NCBI GenBank assembly: GCA_017885365.1 | Contig: JAFNGD010000397.1 | Span: 1-5,084 of the forward strand | Source: Nitrospirota bacterium | GTDB taxonomy: Bacteria > Nitrospirota > UBA9217 | Reading direction: 5' to 3' | DNA length: 5,084 nt | In this document: positions 1-5,084 of the stretch, in pieces | How positions within the stretch are numbered: the stretch's first letter is position 1 | Layout: the number at the start of each line of letters is the position of its first letter | Translations under genes and position numbers: made by a program | Notes under the pieces: model-generated | Told to the model about the DNA's origin: nothing | The model's database searches: none | The model's input: only the letters and a program-made list of their open reading frames with translations

Positions 1-1
1 G

Positions 2-1102
2 TTCATCAACAAGCTCGTGCCGCTGGTCGGCGTGGGCGGGTCCGTTGAGACGCTCGAGAAGGTCCCGCCGAGCATCATCCTGTACGGGCTCGTCGTGCTC
101 GCCGCGCTCGGCGTGGTGTTCGGCATCGCGCTCGCCATCGTGGCATCACGCTTCGTGGTCAAGGTGGATCCGAAAGTGGAACAGGTCCGCGAGACATTGC
201 CGGGCGCGAACTGCGGCGCCTGCGGGTTCGCGGGCTGCATGGGATACGCCGAGGCGGTGGTGGGGAATCCCGACGTCGCCCCCCATCTCTGCGCACCGGG
301 AAAATCGGCGGTCGCAGCGAAGATCGCGCAGATCACCGGCAAGGCGGCGGGAGCTGTGGACCCCAAGATCGCGCGCGTGTTCTGCCAGGGCGGCCGGAGC
401 AAGAGCCAGCGCAAGTTCATCTACACGGGCGTCATGGATTGCACCGCCGCGGTCCTGGCGGCCGGCGGGGACAAGTCATGCGAGTTCGGCTGCCTGGGCT
501 ACGCGACCTGCATGCGCGCCTGTCCCTTCGACGCCATCACGATGAGCGAGGAGAGTCTCCCGCTCATCAGCAAGGAAAAGTGCACCGCCTGCGGCAAGTG
601 CGTCGCGGCCTGCCCGAAGCAGGTGATCGAGCTCGGCCTTCAGTCGAAGACTGTCGTGATCAGCTGCCACAGCAAGGACAAGGGACTCGACGTCAAAAAG
701 AAGTGCCAGGTGGGCTGCATCGCCTGCGGTATCTGTGTCCGGACCTGCCCGGTCGACGCCATCAAGATCGACAACAACCTCGCACGCATCGACCACAGCA
801 AATGCATCACCTGCGGCCTCTGTGTGAAGAAGTGCCCCACCAACGCCATCCATGACTACCTGTCGCCGCGCATGAAAGCGTTCATCCACGCCGAGAAGTG
901 CGCAGGCATCGATGTGTGCGCCAAGGTATGCCCGGTGAACGCGATCTCCGGGGACGTCCGTGCGGTCCACACGGTGGACCAGTCGAAGTGCATCGGCTGC
1001 GGCATGTGCGAAGCGCGCTGCCCGAAGAAAGCCATCGAGCTGGTGCCGGCATCAGGCGCGGCGGCTGACAAGACAGCAAAGAAGGAAATGGCGGCGGTAT
1101 AG
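2..1102 (+). CDS. rnfB: RnfB, iron-sulfur subunit of the Rnf ferredoxin:NAD+ oxidoreductase (5' end probably outside window)
   Basis: RnfB is the membrane-anchored polyferredoxin that feeds electrons from reduced ferredoxin into the ion-pumping Rnf complex. Residues are counted from the GTG at 17. One transmembrane helix spans about 20-44. It is followed by the VDP-LPGANCGACG region of the RnfB Fe-S domain with Cys66, 69, 74 and 92. The conserved RnfB block with GCLGYATCMRACPFDAI follows (Cys155, 159, 165, 169). Then come ferredoxin motifs at 189-199, 234-244, 263-273, 295-305 and 325-335, and a Lys/Ala-rich tail. At 361 residues or more it is much longer than the roughly 190-residue RsxB of E. 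coli and resembles the long acetogen/anaerobe type. The 295-305 motif has only three cysteines, with Ile298 at the second position. The frame is open to the left edge and the GTG at 17 has no visible ribosome binding site, so the start is unresolved. RnfB is often the last rnf gene, and the terminator just downstream agrees with that. Confidence 0.93.
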   Translation, partial: FINKLVPLVGVGGSVETLEKVPPSIILYGLVVLAALGVVFGIALAIVASRFVVKVDPKVEQVRETLPGANCGACGFAGCMGYAEAVVGNPDVAPHLCAPGKSAVAAKIAQITGKAAGAVDPKIARVFCQGGRSKSQRKFIYTGVMDCTAAVLAAGGDKSCEFGCLGYATCMRACPFDAITMSEESLPLISKEKCTACGKCVAACPKQVIELGLQSKTVVISCHSKDKGLDVKKKCQVGCIACGICVRTCPVDAIKIDNNLARIDHSKCITCGLCVKKCPTNAIHDYLSPRMKAFIHAEKCAGIDVCAKVCPVNAISGDVRAVHTVDQSKCIGCGMCEARCPKKAIELVPASGAAADKTAKKEMAAV

Positions 1103-1126
1103 CCGTTCGCGCATAACGAAGGACGG

Positions 1127-1158
1127 AAAAGGGATACGGAACACCGTATCCTTTTTTT
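1127..1158 (+). terminator. Intrinsic terminator after rnfB
   Basis: An 8-bp perfect stem, GGATACGG (1132-1139) and CCGTATCC (1144-1151), has the 4-nt loop AACA and is followed by seven T (1152-1158). The preceding AAAAG can pair with the T-run and lengthen the stem. It lies 24 nt after the rnfB stop and separates rnfB from the gcvH promoter. The A-run on the other side would also let it act on the opposite strand, but no convergent gene is seen. Confidence 0.92.
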
Positions 1159-1184
1159 GTCCACCGGCGCCAAATCTTTTTCCC

Positions 1185-1217
1185 TTGACAAAAAACCCTG
1201 CATACGCTAAATACAAT
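1185..1217 (+). promoter_or_regulatory. Sigma70-like promoter of gcvH-lpdA
   Basis: A perfect -35 hexamer TTGACA lies at 1185-1190. At the ideal 17-bp spacing stands TAAATA (1208-1213), which overlaps a better-matching TACAAT (1212-1217) at a longer 21-bp spacing. Transcription would begin near 1220, giving a leader of about 45-50 nt. Such a leader is too short for a glycine riboswitch, and none is seen. The position just after the rnfB terminator supports independent expression of gcvH. Confidence 0.65.
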
Positions 1218-1256
1218 TCACTCTTCATGCATCGGCAACGGTGTCCTTATCTCGGC

Positions 1257-1262
1257 GGAGGT
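1257..1262 (+). promoter_or_regulatory. Ribosome binding site that sets the gcvH start
   Basis: GGAGGT ends 5 nt before the ATG at 1268. It decides in favour of that ATG over the in-frame GTG at 1241, which would add nine residues (MSLSRRRWQ) that do not belong to the H-protein fold and would place this ribosome binding site inside the gene. Confidence 0.85.
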
Positions 1263-1267
1263 GGCAG

Positions 1268-1657
1268 ATGAACCCAGACGATATCAAATATCATCGTGAG
1301 CACGCGTGGGTCCGCGTTGAAGGCAAGAACGCGACGATCGGCATCACCGACTTCGCCCAGCAGCAGCTCGGCGATATCGTGTACGTCGACCTGCCCGAGC
1401 AGGACACCGAAGTGGACGCAGACTCGGAGCTCTGCGAGATAGAGTCGACCAAGGCCACCTCGCCGGTCATCAGCCCGGTCTCCGGCAGAGTGCTCGAAGT
1501 CAACGAGGACCTCGGCGATTCCCCGGAGATCATCAACGAAGACCCCTACGGCAACGGGTGGATCGCGGTCATCGCCATGAGCGACACGTCCGAGGTGAAC
1601 GACCTCATGAGCAGGGATGAGTACGAGAAGTTCCTGAAAGAGGAAGAAGAACGATAG
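1268..1657 (+). CDS. gcvH: Glycine cleavage system H protein (lipoyl carrier)
   Basis: GcvH carries the lipoyl arm that shuttles the aminomethyl group from glycine decarboxylase (GcvP) to GcvT, and is then reoxidised by dihydrolipoyl dehydrogenase in the cytoplasm. At 129 residues it has the usual family length. The N-terminal signature YHREHAWVR is followed by GITDFAQQQLGDIVYVDLP. The lipoyl attachment site is ESTKATSP with Lys62 as the modified residue, then the ISPVSGRVLEVNEDL strand and the DSPEIINEDPYGNGWI block, all typical of true H proteins. The C-terminus is very acidic (EYEKFLKEEEER). It has its own promoter and ribosome binding site, and lpdA starts 2 nt after its stop. That places the two steps of lipoyl cycling in one transcript. 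No gcvT, gcvP or lipoate ligase is present here. A role as a generic lipoyl carrier outside glycine cleavage cannot be excluded from sequence alone. Confidence 0.96.
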   Translation: MNPDDIKYHREHAWVRVEGKNATIGITDFAQQQLGDIVYVDLPEQDTEVDADSELCEIESTKATSPVISPVSGRVLEVNEDLGDSPEIINEDPYGNGWIAVIAMSDTSEVNDLMSRDEYEKFLKEEEER

Positions 1658-1659
1658 AT

Positions 1660-3057
1660 ATGCCGACCAGGCTCACGATCATCGGCTCCGGACCCGGCGG
1701 GTATGTTGCGGCGATCCGGGCTGCCCAGTTGGGCGCTCGGGTGACGGTGGTCGAGGAGGCAGAGGTAGGCGGCACCTGCCTCAACTGGGGCTGTATCCCC
1801 ACCAAGACCCTCATAGCCTCGGCAGACGCGCTGGAGATGGCACGGAGGGCCGCAGACTTCGGCGTCGTGCTGTCCGGCGAGGTCTCCTATAGTCTCCCGA
1901 AGATCCGAGAACGCCGGGACAAGGTCGTCGATACCCAGATCAAGGGCATCCGTGCGCTCTTCAAGAGCTGGGGAATTGACCTTAACCCCGGCAGAGGCTC
2001 CCTGCTTTCCGAAGGCGTCGTCCGTTCGGTCCGGAAGGACGGCACAACGCAGGACATCAAGTCCGATCGCATCATCATTGCCACCGGTTCGCGCCCCGCA
2101 GAGATCCCCGGCCTTCCCTTCGACGGCAACAGCATCCTATCGAGCAACGACGCCGTGCTCATGCAAGAGGTCCCCGCGAGCATCCTGATCGTCGGCGCCG
2201 GCGTCATCGGATGCGAGTTCGCCTTTCTGTACCGTTCTCTCGGTTCCCTTGTGACCGTGGTGGAGATGCTTCCGCGCGCGCTTGCTGCAGAAGACGAGGA
2301 CATCTCCGCCCTTATCGAGAAAGAGCTCAGGAAAGCGAAGATCAAGCTGATCACCGGCGCGCGGATCGAAAGCATGAAAAGGACCGCCGATGGCGTGACC
2401 GCCGTGCTTTCCAATGGCCAGGAGGTCCAGGCCGCAAAGGCCCTCGTGTCCATCGGCCGTGCCTTGAACACGGAAGGGCTCCGGCTCGAGGACGCCGGGC
2501 TTGCCGCAGGGAAGCGCGGCGAGGTCCCGGTGAACGCCCGGATGGAAACGGCGGTGCCCGGGATCTATGCGATCGGCGACGTGACCGGCATCATGATGCT
2601 GGCCCATGTTGCCTCACGGCAAGGGATCGTGGCTGCAGAGAACGCCCTGGGAGGCGACGTGCGCATGGACTACGCGGCGGTACCCGCCGGGATCTTCACG
2701 CGGCCGGAGATCGGCAGTGTCGGCCTCCGCGAGCATCAGGCGCGCGAGCGGGGGGTGCAGGTGAAGACCGGGAAATTTCCGTACCGGGCTTTGGGCAAGG
2801 CGCATGCCATGGGCGCCATCGAGGGAGTGGTGAAGGTCATCGCCGACGCGGAGACCGACAAGGTCCTCGGTGTCCATATCTGCGGAGCGCACGCAGCGGA
2901 CCTGGTTCATGAAGGCGCACTTGCCATCGCCATGGGAGCGACGGCCAAACAGCTCGGCGCGATGATCCATGCCCATCCGACACTCGCAGAGGGGATCATG
3001 GAGGCTGCCGAGGACGTCCACGGGAACGCCATCCACCTTCCTCGAGAGGGAAAATAG
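1660..3057 (+). CDS. lpdA: Dihydrolipoyl dehydrogenase (E3 / glycine cleavage L protein)
   Basis: This flavoenzyme oxidises protein-bound dihydrolipoamide and reduces NAD+. Its 465 residues match the family length. The FAD-binding motif IIGSGPGG lies at residues 7-14, with Glu32 ending the second strand. The redox-active disulfide is CLNWGC (Cys40, Cys45) followed by IPTK. An ATG motif at 141-143 and the NAD-binding GAGVIG at 179-184 with Glu202 favour NAD over NADP. AIGD at 304-307 contacts FAD. The C-terminal dimerisation domain ends with HAHPTLAE, giving the catalytic His439-Glu444 pair. All key residues are intact. The start codon follows the gcvH stop by 2 nt, with only a weak purine stretch (AGGAAG, 1641-1646) as ribosome binding site, so translation is probably coupled to gcvH. 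The neighbour makes GcvH the likely partner, although the same E3 may also serve 2-oxoacid dehydrogenases. Confidence 0.96.
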   Translation: MPTRLTIIGSGPGGYVAAIRAAQLGARVTVVEEAEVGGTCLNWGCIPTKTLIASADALEMARRAADFGVVLSGEVSYSLPKIRERRDKVVDTQIKGIRALFKSWGIDLNPGRGSLLSEGVVRSVRKDGTTQDIKSDRIIIATGSRPAEIPGLPFDGNSILSSNDAVLMQEVPASILIVGAGVIGCEFAFLYRSLGSLVTVVEMLPRALAAEDEDISALIEKELRKAKIKLITGARIESMKRTADGVTAVLSNGQEVQAAKALVSIGRALNTEGLRLEDAGLAAGKRGEVPVNARMETAVPGIYAIGDVTGIMMLAHVASRQGIVAAENALGGDVRMDYAAVPAGIFTRPEIGSVGLREHQARERGVQVKTGKFPYRALGKAHAMGAIEGVVKVIADAETDKVLGVHICGAHAADLVHEGALAIAMGATAKQLGAMIHAHPTLAEGIMEAAEDVHGNAIHLPREGK

Positions 3058-3088
3058 AAGACGGCCAAATCCGTCAACGGGTAATAGA

Positions 3089-3117
3089 CAGGTCAGACAT
3101 TTATGCCTGGCCTTTTT
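3089..3117 (+). terminator. Probable intrinsic terminator after lpdA
   Basis: CAGG-T-CA (3089-3095) pairs with TGCCTG (3104-3109) around an 8-nt loop, with one bulged T. A short T-run (3113-3117) follows. It is weaker than the rnfB terminator. A small extra hairpin, GACGG/CCGTC (3060-3064 with 3071-3075), lies directly after the lpdA stop. Confidence 0.55.
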
Positions 3118-3165
3118 CATTTAACGGCTTCTCGGCCGAAGCGGGCAGGACCTGTGGGAAATATA

Positions 3166-3226
3166 TTGAAGCTCCCTGCAGCAAGACTTCGGCGAGCTCA
3201 GTCGAGTCTCTGCAGGGAATCTTCGA
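3166..3226. repeat. Long imperfect hairpin, repeat copy 1 with a nested palindrome in its loop
   Basis: TCCCTGCAG (3173-3181) pairs with CTGCAGGGA (3210-3218). The outer arms TTGAAG (3166-3171) and CTTCGA (3221-3226) extend the stem. Inside, GACT-T-CG (3185-3191) pairs with CGAGTC (3203-3208) around a loop holding the palindrome GAGCTC. Leaving out 3186-3209 gives a 23-nt hairpin that aligns without gaps to 3264-3286 at 20 of 23 positions, so this looks like a repeat unit interrupted by a second palindrome. No T-run follows, so it is not an ordinary terminator. Confidence 0.7.
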
Positions 3227-3263
3227 TCCTCAGGGTAGGATGGTTATTCTAATCGCTCGCTAA

Positions 3264-3286
3264 CCCCGCAGCAAGCGGCGGGGAAT
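3264..3286. repeat. Hairpin repeat copy 2 (uninterrupted)
   Basis: CCCCGC (3264-3269) pairs with GCGGGG (3278-3283) around the loop AGCAAGCG, then AAT. It shares CCC-GCAGCAAG and GGGAAT with copy 1. One difference swaps a T-A stem pair for C-G on both arms, so the fold is kept. The copy is flanked by direct repeats of CGCTCGCT. Confidence 0.65.
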
Positions 3287-3321
3287 GCGCTCGCTCCTGG
3301 ATTCTAGACGTCGATTCGTAG

Positions 3322-3350
3322 TTGATTTCTTCGCCCGGTGGGCGTAAAAT
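3322..3350 (+). promoter_or_regulatory. Sigma70-like promoter with an inverted repeat in its spacer
   Basis: TTGATT (3322-3327) and TAAAAT (3345-3350) are separated by exactly 17 bp and match the consensus at 4 of 6 and 5 of 6 positions. The spacer contains CGCCC-GGT-GGGCG (3332-3344), which ends directly at the -10 hexamer. A repressor bound there would block polymerase, so it is an operator candidate by inference. Transcription would start near 3357, about 50 nt before the ATG at 3409. Confidence 0.6.
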
Positions 3351-3371
3351 TCATACCACTTCAAACGAAAA

Positions 3372-3397
3372 GGCCTGTAACTTCCTTAGTACAGGCC
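3372..3397 (+). promoter_or_regulatory. Leader hairpin abutting the ribosome binding site of the 3409 gene
   Basis: GGCCTGTA (3372-3379) and TACAGGCC (3390-3397) form a perfect 8-bp stem. Two more pairs are possible past a bulged A. The stem ends exactly where the ribosome binding site AGGAG (3398-3402) begins, 6 nt before the ATG. There is no T-run, so it is not a terminator. It may protect the mRNA, tune translation or bind a protein. No known riboswitch core is recognised. Confidence 0.7.
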
Positions 3398-3408
3398 AGG
3401 AGCATTCC

Positions 3409-3921
3409 ATGTCGATGATTGCATGCTGCCGATCCCTTGTGCCTGTGCTCGCGCTCGCCGCTGTCCTCTCAGCGATTCCGGCATCGGGTGCGCCGGTAAC
3501 GAAGACAAAGCCCCGGCTACCGGTCCAGATCAAGATCGAGGCGGCCCAGCCAGGAGTGACGCCGGACAGCATCAAGCCGGGTGATGTGGTGGACCTGATC
3601 GTATCGGCAGTTTCTTTTGCCGATACCGACGCAATGACCATCACCGTGGTCATCCCCGAGGGAGCTGTTTTGATCTCAGGAGATCTTTACTGGACAGGGC
3701 CTGCCAGAAAAGGCGAGAAGAAGACCCTGCCGATCACTGTCAGGGTACCGCAAAAGGGGACCGGTGAAATAAAGGCGGAAATGTCGATCAGGATAGAAGG
3801 CAGCAAAGCGTTCTCGACATCATCCCGGTATACACCCGGAGAAGCAAAGAAGCTGAAGCCGGAACAGAAACGGCCGGTGAAGAAAGACAGTAAAGGCGAA
3901 AACGTCATTGAATATCGGTAG
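3409..3921 (+). CDS. Small exported beta-rich protein of unknown function
   Basis: I do not recognise a named family. The ATG at 3409 has AGGAG 6 nt upstream and gives 170 residues beginning with a signal peptide. Arg8 is followed by the hydrophobic stretch LVPVLALAAVLSAIPASG, with probable cleavage after Ala-Ser-Gly27. The mature part has no cysteine. Residues of about 35-135 alternate like beta strands (VQIKIEA, KPGDVVDLIVSAVS, AMTITVVIPEGA, TLPITVRVPQKG), which suggests an immunoglobulin/CARDB-like sandwich by pattern only. The last 34 residues are lysine-rich and probably disordered. The in-frame ATG at 3322 is rejected because it overlaps the -35 element and would put the signal peptide inside the protein. 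The next gene starts 6 nt after the stop, so the product probably works with, or is a substrate or accessory of, the downstream lipoprotein protease. It has its own promoter and leader hairpin. Confidence 0.8.
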   Translation: MSMIACCRSLVPVLALAAVLSAIPASGAPVTKTKPRLPVQIKIEAAQPGVTPDSIKPGDVVDLIVSAVSFADTDAMTITVVIPEGAVLISGDLYWTGPARKGEKKTLPITVRVPQKGTGEIKAEMSIRIEGSKAFSTSSRYTPGEAKKLKPEQKRPVKKDSKGENVIEYR

Positions 3922-3927
3922 GAATTG

Positions 3928-5084
3928 ATGAGACGAACGCTCGCCGTACATACGCTTATTGCTTTATTCCTGCTCGTTCTTATTGTTTTCGCCGCCGGAT
4001 GCGGTGGGGGAGGTTCAGTAGAAAGCACGCCACTCCCGCAAAATCCTCCCACGATCAGTTCGCCATCCTCGTTCAGTGCGGTAGCCGGAAACAATTCTGT
4101 GACGCTCTCATGGAGTCCCGTGACCGGGGCAACCTCCTACAATCTCTACCGGTCTCTCTCCTCGCCGGTGACCAAGACCACGGGCACGAAGATCGCAGCC
4201 AATACCATCGGAACGGTGTACAGTGATGCCGCCGTTACGACCGGGACCCGCTATTACTATGTCATGACATCGATCATATCGGGCGTAGAGAGCGCTGAAT
4301 CATCGGAGGTCTCGGCCGTTCCAGGCAGCACGGGAACTATCAGCGGCCAGATAAAGTATGAGGACAAGGAGCTTGGCCCATCATCAACAGGAACAGGCTT
4401 CACGGGCAAAACCATGCTGAAAGCTGTGCGGTATGCTGCTGTTGATATCGTGGATGCGGAAAGTTCCAGCGTTCTCTCTACGACCCAGACTGACTCTCTT
4501 GGTATTTACAGCGTCCTGACCCCGACAGGTTCGACATCCGTCTATGTGCGCGTCAACTCCAAGGCCACGCCGCCTTCATCTGCATCTGCAATAACGGTAG
4601 CTGACCTTGCCAACGTTAAATACGGCGTCCCGAGCCAGAACTTCACACCATCCGGCTCAGCAGATGTTAATATTATCATTTCGACCACGAATGCAGCTGG
4701 AGGGGTCTTTAATATCCTTGATGTTCTGACCACAGGATATGACTTCGTTCATTTTCTCAGCGGCGCCTATCCATCCGTTCCACTATCAGCATTCTGGGAG
4801 CCGGGGAACAACCTCTACGGGACCTATTTTTGCACCGGCGGCTGTCCACCCAATGGGCTAGTCGGGATCTATGTGTTCAGTCAGACCGGCGGCGATACCG
4901 ATGAATACGATGACGATGTGCTCTGGCACGAGTTCGGGCACTTCATAGCGCATAATTATTCGCTTGATGTTTCTCCAGGCGGCGTTCATTATCTGGGCGA
5001 CAGCGGTTATGATCTTCGGCTTGCCTGGAGCGAAGGGTGGGGGGATTTCTTTCCGGGAGCGGTAAAGACATGGTTATCGACGAG
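3928..5084 (+). CDS. Lipoprotein with fibronectin type III domain and putative zinc metalloprotease domain (3' end cut by window)
   Basis: The frame is open from the ATG at 3928 to the window edge, 385 residues without a stop. AGGA (3920-3923) overlaps the stop of the preceding gene, so translation is likely coupled. A short basic start (MRR) and a hydrophobic stretch lead to the lipobox-like FAAGC, with Cys25 as the lipidation site and a Gly-rich linker. Residues of about 45-132 form a fibronectin type III domain (SVTLSWSPVTGATSYNLYRS, later RYYYV). Residues of about 135-215 (GTISGQIKYED, TDSLGIYSV) resemble a carboxypeptidase regulatory-like sandwich. The catalytic part contains an acidic stretch and then WHEFGHFIAHN, with the HExxH motif at His334, Glu335 and His338. 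WSEGWGDFF follows, and its Glu369 is the likely third zinc ligand, as in gluzincins. Cys302 and Cys306 could form a disulfide. It is probably a surface or periplasmic protease, but the family is not certain. The remaining C-terminus is unseen. Confidence 0.85.
   Translation, partial: MRRTLAVHTLIALFLLVLIVFAAGCGGGGSVESTPLPQNPPTISSPSSFSAVAGNNSVTLSWSPVTGATSYNLYRSLSSPVTKTTGTKIAANTIGTVYSDAAVTTGTRYYYVMTSIISGVESAESSEVSAVPGSTGTISGQIKYEDKELGPSSTGTGFTGKTMLKAVRYAAVDIVDAESSSVLSTTQTDSLGIYSVLTPTGSTSVYVRVNSKATPPSSASAITVADLANVKYGVPSQNFTPSGSADVNIIISTTNAAGGVFNILDVLTTGYDFVHFLSGAYPSVPLSAFWEPGNNLYGTYFCTGGCPPNGLVGIYVFSQTGGDTDEYDDDVLWHEFGHFIAHNYSLDVSPGGVHYLGDSGYDLRLAWSEGWGDFFPGAVKTWLST

Larger units (their letters stand above)
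3118..3321. other. Non-coding, structure-rich spacer
   Basis: I see no gene, tRNA or convincing reading frame in this stretch on either strand. It contains a GCTTC/GAAGC hairpin (3127-3131 with 3138-3142), the odd palindrome CAGG-A-CCTG (3146-3154), and two related larger hairpins listed separately. The octamer CGCTCGCT occurs twice (3254-3261 and 3288-3295), flanking the second hairpin. The composition suggests dispersed intergenic repeats and not a decayed gene. Confidence 0.6.

Noticed and set aside
45..545. Plus-strand frame within rnfB giving an Arg/Ser-rich protein
   Set aside because: The composition is typical of a shifted frame in GC-rich DNA. The overlapping rnfB frame carries all the family motifs.
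476..970. Long open frame on the minus strand across rnfB
   Set aside because: It is antisense to the Cys-motif-rich rnfB coding frame, has no ribosome binding site or recognisable domain, and is explained by the high GC third positions of rnfB.
1241..1267. Upstream GTG start for gcvH
   Set aside because: It would place the strong GGAGGT ribosome binding site inside the gene and add residues not found in H proteins. The ATG at 1268 is better.
1218..1267. Glycine riboswitch in front of gcvH
   Set aside because: The leader predicted from the promoter is under 50 nt, and no tandem glycine aptamer core is visible.
2211..2912. Plus-strand frame inside lpdA, and minus-strand frames over lpdA (1887-2471, 2137-2607, 2614-3120)
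   Set aside because: All lie within the intact lpdA frame, show shifted-frame Arg/Gly-rich or low-information composition, and have no supporting signals.
3174..3286. CRISPR array
   Set aside because: There are only two hairpin copies, they are not identical, one is interrupted, and there is no regular spacer pattern.
3322..3408. N-terminal extension of the exported protein from the ATG at 3322
   Set aside because: It overlaps the promoter and leader hairpin, and would bury the signal peptide 29 residues in. AGGAG supports the ATG at 3409.
3351..3408. Cyclic di-GMP or other known riboswitch in the leader
   Set aside because: The leader is about 50 nt and carries one simple hairpin. None of the conserved aptamer cores I know can be matched.
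3999..4226. Small plus-strand frame of 75 residues
   Set aside because: It lies in another frame inside the lipoprotein protease gene, whose continuous frame shows a lipobox, FN3 and HEFGH.
4542..4733. Minus-strand 63-residue frame
   Set aside because: It is antisense to the protease coding frame, with no ribosome binding site or motif.

Overview
The window reads entirely left to right. It looks like a moderately GC-rich, anaerobic-type Gram-negative bacterium. The evidence for this is a long multi-ferredoxin RnfB subunit, a Gram-negative style lipoprotein signal, and sigma70-like promoters. Desulfobacterota (the former deltaproteobacteria) or Nitrospirota would fit, but this is a guess from gene style and not a phylogenetic result.

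Region 1 (1-1160) holds the last gene of what is probably an rnf operon. It encodes RnfB, the iron-sulfur subunit of the membrane ferredoxin:NAD+ oxidoreductase, and is closed by a strong hairpin plus T-run terminator. Its frame is still open at the left edge, so the true start may lie outside the window.

Region 2 (1185-3120) is an independent two-gene unit. A TTGACA promoter, a short leader and a good Shine-Dalgarno lead into gcvH (lipoyl carrier H protein of glycine cleavage). lpdA (dihydrolipoyl dehydrogenase) follows after only 2 nt, and then a weaker terminator. The two proteins act in sequence: Lpd reoxidises the dihydrolipoyl arm of GcvH and makes NADH. The gcvT and gcvP partners are not in the window.

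Region 3 (3121-3408) is non-coding but dense in structure. It has two related GCAGCAAG-loop hairpins, one of which appears to carry a 24-nt inserted palindrome in its loop. Next comes a well-formed promoter whose 17-bp spacer contains an inverted repeat, and then a leader hairpin directly abutting the ribosome binding site of the next gene.

Region 4 (3409-5084) is a second two-gene unit. It contains a small exported beta-rich protein of unknown function, followed by a tightly coupled large lipoprotein with a fibronectin type III domain and a zinc-metalloprotease signature (HEFGH, then WSEGWGDFF). The protease gene runs off the right edge. This pair, with its structured control region, is the least familiar part of the window.
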